A stretch of 64,000 nt of DNA from Bacteroidota bacterium (GCA_018266755.1 JAFDZW010000002.1:353166-417165), one strand, 5' to 3'. Shown: positions 18,168-28,205, numbered from the stretch's first letter. Notes: generated by a model not told the origin, from the sequence alone. Numbers and translations: made by a program.

Positions 18168-19085
18168 CTACTCCCCTACCCCTTCTATTGAATTGAACGC
18201 AATCTGGTACACGCTCTGCATCAAGCGTTCGACGTCTTCCTTAGTAGTGGTGGGGGTAGACGCGATATGGTTCATAACCGTATTCCGTACTAACCCTTCA
18301 ACCAATTGATACACATCCTCCTCGACTCGGAGGATTCTGTTCACATCGGTCGTCGACTTATAGAGATGAACACCGATGTCATGAAGAACGCGCAATGCGA
18401 TAGACTCGCAGATAAATATGGAAGTCATGGCGGCGACGGACTCTGACGTAAGATTATCTAGTGACACGTCCGGCTCTCTCAAAATCCGAAGTACAGTATT
18501 ACCGTACGCCTCCTTGACAAGATAGTCATCTTCTGTATTTTCAAAGGATTTACCGTCTGGTTGAAAAATGAGGTCAGACAATGCCCCGAGGATATCTTGA
18601 GCAGGACGATTTACATAACCGTCAAGATTGAGGCGTAGGAGTCCAGCTATCTTACCGTACTGTTGGATTGTGTCTAATGCCGAATAGAAACTGCCGACAC
18701 GGTTTCTTGCCGCTTCCATCCGTCGCGTGAGCACCCTTGAGCCACCGGCTCCCTTGCTGACATAGCTGCGCATTGCCGTCCTCAGCCTCGTTCTACCGGC
18801 TTCTGCTGTCGAGGCCCTAAGAGCGTCGTTGAAGGCACGTCGCGAGGTTGAGTAACGATTCCCAACTTCACTTGGAGGAGTCAGCGGAGATGACACAGCA
18901 CCTGGCGAAACGATTTCGTGCGCACTGTTAGTGGCCGGCGTGACCAGATCCACCTGTTCCCCTCCGGTAACTGCATCGCTAGCCAGCATAGACGTCGGTG
19001 CTTCATTGTTACCAATAGGCGAAATCCAGGACGGGATCAATGGATGTGACCCATTCGCCCCTGAAGATGAAGATGAGGTTCCCAT
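18168..19085 (-). CDS. qatB: QatB: Qat defence system component of unknown activity
   Basis: The 305-residue protein has the QatB look: a Ser/Gly-rich N-terminus (MGTSSSSSGANG) followed by PLIPSWI, a low-complexity linker of about 70 residues, and an all-helical C-terminal half that begins after RYSTSRRAFNDALRAS. No catalytic motif is visible. Identification rests mostly on its place between the KAP ATPase and the QueC-like gene. Its start codon shares bases with the qatA stop (TAATG), implying translational coupling. Confidence 0.85.
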   Translation of the reverse strand: MGTSSSSSGANGSHPLIPSWISPIGNNEAPTSMLASDAVTGGEQVDLVTPATNSAHEIVSPGAVSSPLTPPSEVGNRYSTSRRAFNDALRASTAEAGRTRLRTAMRSYVSKGAGGSRVLTRRMEAARNRVGSFYSALDTIQQYGKIAGLLRLNLDGYVNRPAQDILGALSDLIFQPDGKSFENTEDDYLVKEAYGNTVLRILREPDVSLDNLTSESVAAMTSIFICESIALRVLHDIGVHLYKSTTDVNRILRVEEDVYQLVEGLVRNTVMNHIASTPTTTKEDVERLMQSVYQIAFNSIEGVGE

Positions 19086-20980
19086 TAGGACCTTGATTTA
19101 GTAGCTTGTAGGATAGCTTTTGCGGCTGATTTTAGTTCAGGATTCTCAGCACGCTCAGCCCACGCGGTAAGCAACTTCCGAACTTTCTCGCTTGAACCAG
19201 ATGTAAGCCCGCCACTGAGTTCTGCTGCAACCCACGGTCCTAGATTTCGAGTGGGGAGAGACTCCAAAAGTAGTAGTACAGCATCAGACTTAGCAGGATT
19301 TACCTTCGTTATTGCGATAAGCCCATGTACCGCCCCGGGCATTTTCCTGAGATCCTGTACCGATCGCAGTTCGGATTCAAACATAGCGAAGAGCTTCGTG
19401 ACTTCCACATCAGTAACCGTCTGAAGCAGTTTGGTCGCGCCATTTCGGAGGATAATCGAACTACTCCGGAGATGGGCCGCAATCTCAGAGAGGCGCTCCG
19501 ATGCACCATCGATTGCTCCCGCACCGATTACTTTTTCCCTTGACACGAATATGTAGGGTCTCAGGTCAACACCAGCGAGACTAGGCTCCTGCACCCTCCA
19601 CTCCTCAAATCGTTCAGTCGCTTCATCAATTGGCCTTTCCTCGTTTGCGCCTTGCGCAGGATCATCTTTACCCACAATCGCAATGTCTTGATCACCTAGC
19701 ATACCATCAGGAGAAGCAATTACCCGTGACACCAACTGATCGTATAATTCGGGGTGAAAATTCTCGAGGAGCATCAACTTACCCAGCACGCCTAACAGAA
19801 CGTTTTCGCTCAATCCATAAATCTTAGCAATACGGATCCGCAGAAAGAGCGTGTTAAGAAAGCGTTTGGTATTTCGAGGATTTCCCCTCAGATTCCTCGA
19901 TAAGAATCTGCCAAGTTGATCGGCAATCTGAAGCGTCATGCGTAATTCCTCTGATTCCGACCCAAGCTTTCCGATCACAAAATCATAGCTCAATTCAACA
20001 GGTTGATATGGGGTCTTCCTGGTCGCTTCGAGTGAGGCATACAACTCCCTTACGCTATCAGTTTCATTCCCGAAGTGGGCTTGAAGAACCAAGAACTTAA
20101 TGTAGTTTGTGGTCTGAAGTTGATTTTGAGCTGGAATCCGAATGGGAATTTGAATCAGCTTTTCAAGATATTGACGAGGGTATAAGGCAAGATGATTTGG
20201 TAGATCAGGGAAATGCTGCTGTACCGCGTACTCGATCATCTGTTCGTCCGCGGAGATGACGAACACGGTGCCGTCTACAAACAGGAACAGCCGAATCGCT
20301 TCCAGTATCTCAATGACAGCCGAAGGCAAACATCGATCGAGATCATCGACCAGCACGACAACACTGTCAACGTCTCCCAACTCCACCAAGGTTCGAAATT
20401 CCTCCCGGAACGCGTTAATGTGCTGCGCTATCGTCTGAGATGCGGGCCTCAAGAGACTGGTCTCATTTTCCTTCTCGACGTTCACCTCGACCCTCTCATT
20501 GCCACCCGAATTTGGAGCCTCCTTGGCTACGCTACCCCCGGCTAGGAAAGCTAGCGATGCAAGACCGCCCCCAGCGCCGCCGGCAGCGGCAAGTGCAAGC
20601 TTCCCTCCCAGTTTCGCAACGCTGAGCCACTCTATCCTATGGAAAAGTGATTGTGCGAGTCGCTTGATCTTGTCTGTAGGCTTGAGTTTAGAAACCAATT
20701 CGGAGACAATCGTTTCCATCAGGGCTGTTCGGGTGTCCTCGAATCCCTGAAACAACCATCCGTTGAACTTGATGACGTGATTTCGCGTACGGCCCTCTGC
20801 GTTCGCTTCCTCGAGCTTTTTCGAAAGGATCGAGAGTACGGATGACTTCCCCGCCCCCCAGTCACCGTACACCCCAACGGTCAATGGTCGGAGACTTGGA
20901 TCGTCGATAATTTCTACAATCGTCTGTGCGATCTTTTCATGACCAAGAAGATCAACATCAGTTTCTCTATCATTCCACAT
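19085..20980 (-). CDS. qatA: QatA: KAP-family P-loop ATPase of the Qat defence system
   Basis: This is a KAP-type NTPase: Walker A GDWGAGKSS (residues 39-47 from the start used here), Walker B VVVLVDDLDRCLPS, and the KAP signature insertion with Ala/Gly-rich hydrophobic stretches (KLGGKLALAAAGGAGGGLASLAFLAGGS) that may contact a membrane. KPGN/NTKRFLNTLFLR lies in the sensor region. The frame is open to 21109, but the ATG at 20980 gives MWNDRETDVDLLGHEKIA, the usual KAP beginning, and leaves room for a promoter facing the divergent gene. It is the first gene of qatABCD. Confidence 0.9.
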   Translation of the reverse strand: MWNDRETDVDLLGHEKIAQTIVEIIDDPSLRPLTVGVYGDWGAGKSSVLSILSKKLEEANAEGRTRNHVIKFNGWLFQGFEDTRTALMETIVSELVSKLKPTDKIKRLAQSLFHRIEWLSVAKLGGKLALAAAGGAGGGLASLAFLAGGSVAKEAPNSGGNERVEVNVEKENETSLLRPASQTIAQHINAFREEFRTLVELGDVDSVVVLVDDLDRCLPSAVIEILEAIRLFLFVDGTVFVISADEQMIEYAVQQHFPDLPNHLALYPRQYLEKLIQIPIRIPAQNQLQTTNYIKFLVLQAHFGNETDSVRELYASLEATRKTPYQPVELSYDFVIGKLGSESEELRMTLQIADQLGRFLSRNLRGNPRNTKRFLNTLFLRIRIAKIYGLSENVLLGVLGKLMLLENFHPELYDQLVSRVIASPDGMLGDQDIAIVGKDDPAQGANEERPIDEATERFEEWRVQEPSLAGVDLRPYIFVSREKVIGAGAIDGASERLSEIAAHLRSSSIILRNGATKLLQTVTDVEVTKLFAMFESELRSVQDLRKMPGAVHGLIAITKVNPAKSDAVLLLLESLPTRNLGPWVAAELSGGLTSGSSEKVRKLLTAWAERAENPELKSAAKAILQATKSRS

Positions 20981-21129
20981 TGATTTGCAGGGTAGGTCGT
21001 GTGTTTCTAAGCCAACTTCCGCGAGAGGGAGTATTGTTCCCCACGTTGGTGAGATCCCAAGTCTTGGGATTGTGACCCGTTTACTAGAGGTGAGCGTGCA
21101 CTTCGGCACTATAACTTTCCATAATCGCT

Positions 21130-21703
21130 ATGACCAACAAACACCTGTCTCGCTACGTGAAGGACGTTATCACTCTCATTCCAGAAGAACTCGGATACCT
21201 TGCCGCAACGTCGAAGATCGAAGTACCTATCCGAGACCGTGTTGCATGGGCCATTCAACGTGCAATAAGCAGCAACTTGACCGTCGCCCGCGAATGGAAT
21301 CTACCTGTTCGTGGCGTAACATCACGATTCGACATCGCCATACTGGACCAGGACAGACCCCCAAACAATCATTGAGTTTAAGGCAGGTTGGCTATTTGAT
21401 AATGCGTCGATCCGAAGTCATCGTAACAGCGGTGACTACACGAAGGATCTGCAGCATGATATTAGCAAATTCAGATCCACCGCTCGCGAGCTGAAATGGA
21501 ACAAGCTGTCTCATGGCGTGCAGTACTTCGCTGTTCTACTCTTATCACACACCATGGGCCTATTCCCAACGGACACGAACAGGCGTTTCACTACAGGGAT
21601 CGTATCCGCTCATTCGAATCAGACAATAAGAGACAGAGCACCACTAGCGCAATTTGTGTCTCCCGAGTCACATCCCGTTTACTCAAAAGCTTACCCAGGA
21701 TAA
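21130..21703 (+). pseudogene. frameshifted PD-(D/E)XK nuclease-like gene beside Qat
   Basis: The first frame runs MTNKHLSRYVKDVITLIP to DIAILDQDRP and stops at 21375. Removing one C from the CCCCC tract at 21358-21362 restores an open frame to the TAG at 21703: DQDRPQTIIEFKAG, then WNKLSHGVQYFAVLLLSHTMGL. The joined 190-residue product has the DIAILD...IIEFKA arrangement of the PD-(D/E)XK fold (D, then ExK about 15 residues later). Either the gene is dead, or the read has a homopolymer error, or slippage produces the full product. It is divergent from qatA. No specific family is recognised. Confidence 0.65.
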
Positions 21704-21992
21704 CCAGCCTAGGGTTGGACTGCGAGTACTCCCAGCAGGGTGCCCCATTTGGTGTCGCCACTGAACTTCACTTTTGGGTACTCGGACCCTTGTAGCTCAA
21801 CATCAAGATTCAAGCAGCAACACTTCAACAACATCACTTCGCGGAGGTGTTGAGTGTGATGGCTTGCAGGTTCATGGCTGTCAGACGCAATGTGGCCAAT
21901 TCTCCAAGCGAACAGAATTCTGCCCACGCCGCAACCGTTGGCTTCCAATTTTGTTAATCGTGTACAAATGTAGTTGTGCAGAGTTAGCAAGA

Positions 21993-23039
21993 TCACTGAT
22001 TAGTAAATCGTTCTTCTTTCGTCCGATATTCAACGTTTCCCGTCCTTGGTACCCCCTCATCGTCAATTTGCTCTTTTACCTGCGCCTTCATCGTTACCGG
22101 GTGCTCTTTGTACACCTCATCACAAAGACGCCTGATTCCGTTGAACACTTCGCTTCTTGCTTCCTCGACTTTCCTTTTCAGCGACCTGTGATATGTTGCC
22201 TCCAGCACCACCTCTCCATTCCTTCCCTGCTCTGCGATCACCTCATCGATCAACCTGTCAAGTTCATCCGAGTGCTTTGAAGCAAGACGTCTCATAGCCT
22301 CATTCTCCACCCTCTGTACGCTTAAAGGCTTCTTCCTTTCAAACCGTCCTCTTCTCTCAGCATCAACCATTCCGAGCAGACGTCTTGAGAAACGATCGAA
22401 TGTGTTCACCATCGCGACCATGCCATAATCGGTTGCAAGCGTTCTCATCGTCAGAGCTGGCATCTCCTTACTAATCCTTGCATGACGCTCCACATGACGA
22501 AGGATCCTGAGTTCAATGCGAGCAAGATGTTTCCCTTCACTTCCATCGAGCGGATCGAACCCGTGATTGTCCATGATCTCCTGCCTTTTGTCATACAAGG
22601 CAAGCGTTCGTTCTTTGCTCTTGCTGTTGAGGTAGAATGAATTTTCCTCTCGATGCCGCTTATACCCCATCCTCTCTCCCATCAATGCACCATAGCTCAC
22701 GACAGGTCGTGCAACCATGAGGTTCATTGCAACATCAACACGACTGATCGCAGCATCCGACACCTCTAGTCCGCTCACTTCTTCAAATTTCCTTCTCGAA
22801 GCGTCGATCTCAGTTGGCCCTGCCGGAACAAGGTTTGTCCCGTCATCACTTGTCACACGAGGGACCGATAGCTGAAATGAGAACGCATGAGGATCTTGCC
22901 GATGACGGAATGTAAGAAACCCATGAAACCATGCCATTCCATCCGCAGAATAGCGAAATGATGGTAATATCCTCTCGTTTGTGATCTCAGGACCAAACCC
23001 CTTGTGAAAGCGAACCGAATCAATGCCAATCTTTTGCAT
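21993..23039 (-). CDS. phage/plasmid-type replication initiation protein (G2P/Phage_CRI-like)
   Basis: The ATG at 23039 is chosen for the strong GGGAGG ribosome site just upstream; the protein then has 348 residues. The middle resembles filamentous-phage gene II/phage X and related Rep proteins: ISRVDVAMNLMVARPVVSYGALM, NSFYLNSKSKERTLALYDKRQEI (the NSxYxxSxxxxxxxYDK pattern), and ARIELRILRHVERH. The C-terminal third is charged and helical, likely coiled coil. Such proteins nick or bind an origin to start rolling-circle replication. It suggests that the island, or an element nested in it, can replicate after excision. The family call is by pattern only. Confidence 0.6.
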   Translation of the reverse strand: MQKIGIDSVRFHKGFGPEITNERILPSFRYSADGMAWFHGFLTFRHRQDPHAFSFQLSVPRVTSDDGTNLVPAGPTEIDASRRKFEEVSGLEVSDAAISRVDVAMNLMVARPVVSYGALMGERMGYKRHREENSFYLNSKSKERTLALYDKRQEIMDNHGFDPLDGSEGKHLARIELRILRHVERHARISKEMPALTMRTLATDYGMVAMVNTFDRFSRRLLGMVDAERRGRFERKKPLSVQRVENEAMRRLASKHSDELDRLIDEVIAEQGRNGEVVLEATYHRSLKRKVEEARSEVFNGIRRLCDEVYKEHPVTMKAQVKEQIDDEGVPRTGNVEYRTKEERFTNQ

Positions 23040-23372
23040 GTGCAAACCTCCCTGTTTTGCGTAATTATCACTCACATCATGGACCGTGATGGGGTTTATT
23101 ATTATGCTAGGTGTCCATGAGTACGGACACATGCAGGGTGGCTTGGATCACGAGCGGGCCGAAGATGGAACAGACTATATCCAAATTCAGGTAGTCGCCA
23201 GACCAAATGACCTCATCGGGAAGACAATATGCAGGTAGATCGTCCACGCTCGAAGAGAGAATTCAATGAGTGCGATTTGGAAATGCTGCAGTACGAGGTC
23301 GATGATGAACGAGATGACGAAGTTGAGAATCCTGAAGGTTGTTTTCGCTCGCGTTATCAATGATCTGTCATC
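23040..23372. other. gene-free stretch between the Rep gene and gajB
   Basis: No convincing coding frame is seen here. The segment next to the Rep start has the ribosome-binding site GGGAGG and presumably its promoter. The rest shows no repeat or clear hairpin terminator to the eye. Confidence 0.4.
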
Positions 23373-25154
23373 CTATAGTTTTGTAGGAAGTTCTAGGGTT
23401 TCAGTGAAGCTATCCACGAATTCTGGCCGTTCATTCTTCAGTCTAGTAAATGTATCTAGATGAACACAGAGCGCAAATTCATGCCTGGCTCTGGTCACGG
23501 CGACGAACGCAACACGCCTCTCTTCGTTCAATGGATCGGTATCCCACCATTGGGTAGACGGACAATCCGTCTCCTTTCCTTTTGGTACGATCATGCACAC
23601 GCAATCAAATTCTGCACCTTTGACACCATGAACTGTTGAAGTCTTGAAAGACCCGTTGTGGATACTTGAACCCACTGAAGAAGACTTCCGCAGCCGGTTG
23701 CCGTTAGTGCTATCCTTCCTAAACTTCCCAGCGATTGTTTTTGCATCACAACCGTAATCCGCAAGTTGCGATGCAACCGTTTCCCTTATTCGCGAGAGCC
23801 AATCGTTCCATGTCTCGTCTCTGATAGTCGTCGACGATTCCAGGAGCACCGCATAAATGATCCTCTTCCACCTTTCAAGATTCACTCCTAACGAAGTCAA
23901 TCGCTCATCCGAGAAATGCTGAGGTTCGTTCGCGCCTATCTTGTTTGTGAACACCATTTGTCCAAGCAAATTTGAGATGATGCGACGGGCAGCTGCCGGG
24001 TCACCGGATCGAGATAGATCTACAGCAAGTTGAAGTTTTTTACCACCAGACGCACTACAAGGGTATTCAAGCGAAGCAAGGTTCTTAAATGACTTGAGTA
24101 TTGATGCCTTTCTTGCAAGAATAACCCTTTCCCTATCCGTCCATCGAGCAAGGAGGTAGGCTTCTAGGTCGGCCGTGAGAGTTTTGTCACTCTCATAACT
24201 GATGAGTAACGTGTGGCCAACTTGAGCTCCCTCCTTAGGAAGCACAGGATTGTCCGCACTAGAGAGGCATGATGCAACCGTGCATACACAGATCGAACAA
24301 CGTTGAGAGACCTGCATCGGTAAAACTTTTGCACCGTTGAGCTTACTCGTCTGCTCAAAGATCCGGGATGAAGCTCCCGTAAAGCCATATATAGCCTGGT
24401 CTGGATCACCAACCGCAATCACGCGAACTGGACAATCGCGAATGAGTTTGAGAAGTGCACGATACTGAAAATGGCCGGTATCTTGAAACTCGTCGACTAG
24501 GAGGACCGGGAAACGACGGGTGACAATGCTCGCGACTGCCGCCCGGTGACGTGCGAAGTTCAAGATGTAGGAGGCAAGATAATGGCTGTCGTCATATGTG
24601 ATCAAGCCACTCTTTCTCCAGATCGATTGCTTGGATCGAAGAGCGGCCGCATTGTCACGATCGCTCAACGCATGAAGTTGGTGCCAACGGTAACTGAGTT
24701 TAGTAGTATACCTCGGCTGATGTTCTGTTCCTCCGGTGGCGTTTGTTTGGAAAATGAATGCACGCTTCGACTTATCATCATCCAACGCAAGATCAGGTTT
24801 GTCGAGTAAATTCGCTACGTCGGCTGAAATCAACCGTGGGGTGGAGAAGGGGAAACCAGCTTCCTTCCAGAACGGCTTGATGATGAAACGGAGCAAGAAT
24901 GAATCGATGGTGCCGACGAAATGAGGATACGGCACAGCAAAACCCAATCGTTCCCTGATCGTCCGCTCCGCAACGTTCGTAAATGACAGCGCCGCGACCC
25001 CCTGTGTCGGACTCTGCCAATTCTTGATCTCCCGTGCAAGCAACTCGGCAAATACCTTTGTCTTGCCACTACCGGGACCCGCTTTGACGATTACGATCCT
25101 CTCATCACAGGCGAGGATCTCCTTCTGTTCATCCGTCCAAGTGATTTCGGTCAT
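23373..25154 (-). CDS. gajB: GajB: UvrD-like helicase of the Gabija defence system
   Basis: The 593-residue superfamily 1A helicase has motif Q/I (ITWTDEQKEILAC, IVKAGPGSGKTKVF), Ia (ALSFTNVAERTIRERL), II (LLVDEFQDTGHFQYRALL), III (IAVGDPDQAIYGFTGAS), V (TVHGVKGAEFDCVCMIVP) and VI (ERRVAFVAVTRARHEFAL). Its start overlaps the gajA stop by 4 bp. This pairing of an OLD-type nuclease and a UvrD-like protein defines Gabija, where GajB is thought to sense or amplify DNA-end signals and activate the GajA nuclease. It is about 100 residues longer than the well-studied Bacillus GajB. Confidence 0.92.
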   Translation of the reverse strand: MTEITWTDEQKEILACDERIVIVKAGPGSGKTKVFAELLAREIKNWQSPTQGVAALSFTNVAERTIRERLGFAVPYPHFVGTIDSFLLRFIIKPFWKEAGFPFSTPRLISADVANLLDKPDLALDDDKSKRAFIFQTNATGGTEHQPRYTTKLSYRWHQLHALSDRDNAAALRSKQSIWRKSGLITYDDSHYLASYILNFARHRAAVASIVTRRFPVLLVDEFQDTGHFQYRALLKLIRDCPVRVIAVGDPDQAIYGFTGASSRIFEQTSKLNGAKVLPMQVSQRCSICVCTVASCLSSADNPVLPKEGAQVGHTLLISYESDKTLTADLEAYLLARWTDRERVILARKASILKSFKNLASLEYPCSASGGKKLQLAVDLSRSGDPAAARRIISNLLGQMVFTNKIGANEPQHFSDERLTSLGVNLERWKRIIYAVLLESSTTIRDETWNDWLSRIRETVASQLADYGCDAKTIAGKFRKDSTNGNRLRKSSSVGSSIHNGSFKTSTVHGVKGAEFDCVCMIVPKGKETDCPSTQWWDTDPLNEERRVAFVAVTRARHEFALCVHLDTFTRLKNERPEFVDSFTETLELPTKL

Positions 25155-26962
25155 GCGTTCTTCGGCACTCTGTTTCCGACCACATGAGCAAATGCCTGAC
25201 TCAAGTACGTTGGCACCACAAATCTATTTTGGGCAACTGCGTACGTTCCCCCTTCGCTTCTAGTGGATAACATCTCGGCGAGCTCCTGCGCAAATACAGG
25301 TTTCCTAACATTTGGACTAGCTATGCAAATGCCTCGCCAGACTGCAAGAGTGCGTTCATGATCTGAGGGCAATGCGGTTATGATGTCAGTGGTGAGAGTT
25401 CTAGGCGATCCCACTTCATAACAGCGCTGCCAAGCAATCGTCATCACTTCGGGGTTGGTATTTCCTGCGTCTGCGATATCATACTCGAGTGTCACGGACG
25501 ACACGAAGAGTTTCAAGTACGCGTCAGCGCCGAACAGCTCGATCAAATTGGTTACTCGTGCACACTGTTCGAGTTTGTCACCAACCTTACGCGGCACTGC
25601 ATATTTCCATTGGTCTTTTTTTGAATCTTGAGCATAATCCACCGCTGGGTCGCCATCAGTAACCACTGCGACCGGAATCTGAATTCGTGTTTCGCCGAAC
25701 AGGCTGGCGAGCGTAGTGAAGTCGACACCACAAACGGACACGATCGCTATCGCGTGATGAAGAAGGTCTTGATTGCTTCGTTCAGCGAGGACTGGCAAGA
25801 GAATGGTCTCCGATTCTCCTTCGACAAAAATGATCCCCTTTGCAAACAACATGCTCGCACGAGTTACATCAAGCATGCGCTGAACTCGTCGTTCTTCACT
25901 TTTCGACAGAATCCCTTCGAATGAGAAAAACCGAACAGCGCCCTTGTTGTCCTTATATAGATACCGAATCTGGCTTGGCATGACGTGAGCTGCTATAGTC
26001 GGAGAGTGGGTGGTTATGATAACCTGGGGCTTTCGCTTGAATTGCGCCACGTCACGAAGGCCGTTCGACAGGAAGGACGCAAGAATTGTTTGTAGTTGTG
26101 GGTGAAGATGTGCCTCAGGTTCCTCCACCAAGAGAAGTGGATAGTCACCTTCCTGTGAAGAGCCAAGCTCCGCCAGTACGCATGCGATGTATAGCAGATT
26201 GTTGTAGCCAAGTCCGTTTGCTGAAAGCTCATGGGCCTCACTGTCCCCTATAAGAATCTTGAGGTTCCGTACGATCCTTTCGAACTCTGATTCTGACGTG
26301 GCCACCTCGGTCGACTGGCCCAAAGTCTTCCCCGTTGAGCCTGTAAGCGTGCTCTGGAGCAAATCCGATGTTCGCTTTACAAGCGGGTCCTTCTTAAGCT
26401 CCTGATTCGCCTTGCGAAATACTTCCACAATCGTTGCCTTTTCATCCTCCTTCGCCAAAAGCCCGAACAGGCTGGCTAGTCGATTGCGCGGGCCCGGACG
26501 CAACTCAGAAACCGAATCGCGAAGTGCATCAAGCGCAGTGACCTTTAGGGCCTGAAGGACATCCTCCGGTACAGTTCGTTCAGTATCAGGGTCTCTTCCT
26601 CCCCAACGGCGTCGAGTCCACTTATTAGTATCATTGCTGAATGACCACTCGAAATTGATCCGCGCAGTGGATGCTTCAGGGTGCTCAGCATCAAAATCAA
26701 GAATGTCGAGAAATGCGGCTCTTTCCGCTTCCGACTCCGGCTTGTACGTGAGGGCGATCTTAATCGTGGCATTTGAACCCATCGCGTACGGTAGATCATC
26801 CCTAGATGCCTGAAGACTTCCAAGCCCAATTTGAATCGCGTCGACGATATTGCTCTTGCCAATATTGTTCTCACCCACAATGACGTTCAACCCATGACTG
26901 AACGATAGAGCAAGGCTGGTGATGTTTCGGAAATTCTCGATCGATAATTGTTGAAGGTACAT
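25151..26962 (-). CDS. gajA: GajA: OLD-family ATPase/TOPRIM nuclease of the Gabija defence system
   Basis: The start at 26962 is chosen because MYLQQLSIENFRNITSLALSF is the normal SMC/OLD N-terminus; the frame is open to 27019. Walker A is GENNIGKSN, the ABC signature region is NGLGYNNLLYIACVLAEL, and Walker B is YPLLLVEEPEAHLHP with the His-loop ITTHSP. The C-terminal TOPRIM domain has FAKGIIFVEGESETILLPVLAE (catalytic Glu) and VAVVTDGDPAVDYA (DxD). GajA is a nucleotide-sensing, sequence-selective DNA nicking enzyme that degrades phage DNA when NTPs fall. The operon continues directly into gajB. Confidence 0.92.
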   Translation of the reverse strand: MYLQQLSIENFRNITSLALSFSHGLNVIVGENNIGKSNIVDAIQIGLGSLQASRDDLPYAMGSNATIKIALTYKPESEAERAAFLDILDFDAEHPEASTARINFEWSFSNDTNKWTRRRWGGRDPDTERTVPEDVLQALKVTALDALRDSVSELRPGPRNRLASLFGLLAKEDEKATIVEVFRKANQELKKDPLVKRTSDLLQSTLTGSTGKTLGQSTEVATSESEFERIVRNLKILIGDSEAHELSANGLGYNNLLYIACVLAELGSSQEGDYPLLLVEEPEAHLHPQLQTILASFLSNGLRDVAQFKRKPQVIITTHSPTIAAHVMPSQIRYLYKDNKGAVRFFSFEGILSKSEERRVQRMLDVTRASMLFAKGIIFVEGESETILLPVLAERSNQDLLHHAIAIVSVCGVDFTTLASLFGETRIQIPVAVVTDGDPAVDYAQDSKKDQWKYAVPRKVGDKLEQCARVTNLIELFGADAYLKLFVSSVTLEYDIADAGNTNPEVMTIAWQRCYEVGSPRTLTTDIITALPSDHERTLAVWRGICIASPNVRKPVFAQELAEMLSTRSEGGTYAVAQNRFVVPTYLSQAFAHVVGNRVPKNA

Positions 26963-27038
26963 TGGCGTATAGCGATCAATAGGACAAATATATGCAATCT
27001 CGGCTCGACGAAACAGCACTGTGCTGATTTACATGGGC

Positions 27039-28001
27039 TCATGGGTTCAGCTCACGGCTGTTCCCTATGCATTCTAACCCGGATGAGCCTACGGCTTCGA
27101 TGAGCCGACTAACCATTTCCCGCGAGGACTCCTCCATACGCACATGCGGATGAGGGAAGCCGCCACGTGAACCTCGCTTTGTCACTCGCAGATGTGAACG
27201 ACTGTGCTGCACCAGAGCTTGAACCTGCGTTGCAACGTCGTGTCTCTCCCACCGTTCATGCTCTCCGGTGAGAACGGAAGCGATAGTAATTCCATTGCGC
27301 AGAACGATGGATTGAGTATCGAAGACGACATAGTTATCCTTCGGGACATACCCCCAGTTTGCCTGTGCGTGAGCTAATTCAAGCACAGCATTGCCATGAA
27401 GACCGTATCGTTCAAAGCCTTTTCGAAACTCTTTGCGATTAGAGTTTTCGAGATGTGTAACGAGCGAAGGGTGATGCCAGTCGAAGGCCCCGACTCGTTC
27501 GTACCAATCTCCATGCCCGTCAATTCTCAGGCCAGTCGATCCATGCCGCGCGATCTGATCGAAGTACTCCTGGTGCTGAAAACTCCCATTTCCACTCGCC
27601 GTGATGAGGAGGTTTCCGTAACCGCTAAATACGCTACCTGCACCACCCACAATGGTGAACTGATTTTCTAGATTCTGGACGTCACAGATCGCCTTTAGAT
27701 GGTAGGTGTCAACAGGCTTACCAGCCTCACGCGCTATGAAGATCACTGTGCACCGTTGCCCCAAAGTCATCAGCTCAGCGATCTTGTTTCGCACGTTCGG
27801 GCGGCATATCCCCCACGTTAGCGGAAGGCTTGAGCCGCTGTGCAGTTCATGGGCAAGGAAGGAAGGATCCTCGGAGACGTCGATCAAATGGTCTCGGTAC
27901 GACTGCCATTGAATACTCTGGCCGGTCTTCATCGAATAGAAACCGCACAACTGAGCAAGCAGCCTATCATTGGCGACGGTATAGACGCATATGTAAATCA
28001 T
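27039..28001 (-). CDS. unknown protein upstream of Gabija, weakly Nmad/PUA-like
   Basis: The protein has 320 residues, with no family I can name firmly. The N-terminal half has IYICVYTVAND..., GICRPNVRNKIAELMTLGQRCTVIFIAREAGKPVDTYHLKAICDVQ and NLLITASGNGSF. This resembles the (A/G)xCKPxIRxxAxxGD...vYamkV pattern of nucleotide-modification-associated (Nmad) domains of the PUA/ASCH superfold, which contact or process modified bases. The C-terminal half is basic, with HSRSHLRVTKRGSRGGFPHPHVR. It is co-directional with gajA and ends 77 bp before it, so it may be a Gabija accessory gene. The resemblance is weak and by eye. Confidence 0.6.
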   Translation of the reverse strand: MIYICVYTVANDRLLAQLCGFYSMKTGQSIQWQSYRDHLIDVSEDPSFLAHELHSGSSLPLTWGICRPNVRNKIAELMTLGQRCTVIFIAREAGKPVDTYHLKAICDVQNLENQFTIVGGAGSVFSGYGNLLITASGNGSFQHQEYFDQIARHGSTGLRIDGHGDWYERVGAFDWHHPSLVTHLENSNRKEFRKGFERYGLHGNAVLELAHAQANWGYVPKDNYVVFDTQSIVLRNGITIASVLTGEHERWERHDVATQVQALVQHSRSHLRVTKRGSRGGFPHPHVRMEESSREMVSRLIEAVGSSGLECIGNSRELNP

Positions 28002-28205
28002 CGGGATACTAATGGTTTATGAAGCACTGGGCCCTGTTATTCTACGTTCGGCCGCGTCATATGGTTCTTTGCATTCAGCGGTTCAATTAGTCACCGAACA
28101 GGGTTGGTATCCGGCTCGGCCGTAGCATCGCGACATTCGGGAACCCTGCAGGGGGTGCGAGGCGGTTATCTACTCCGCTACGGGATCATACAATATTACA
28201 ATACC

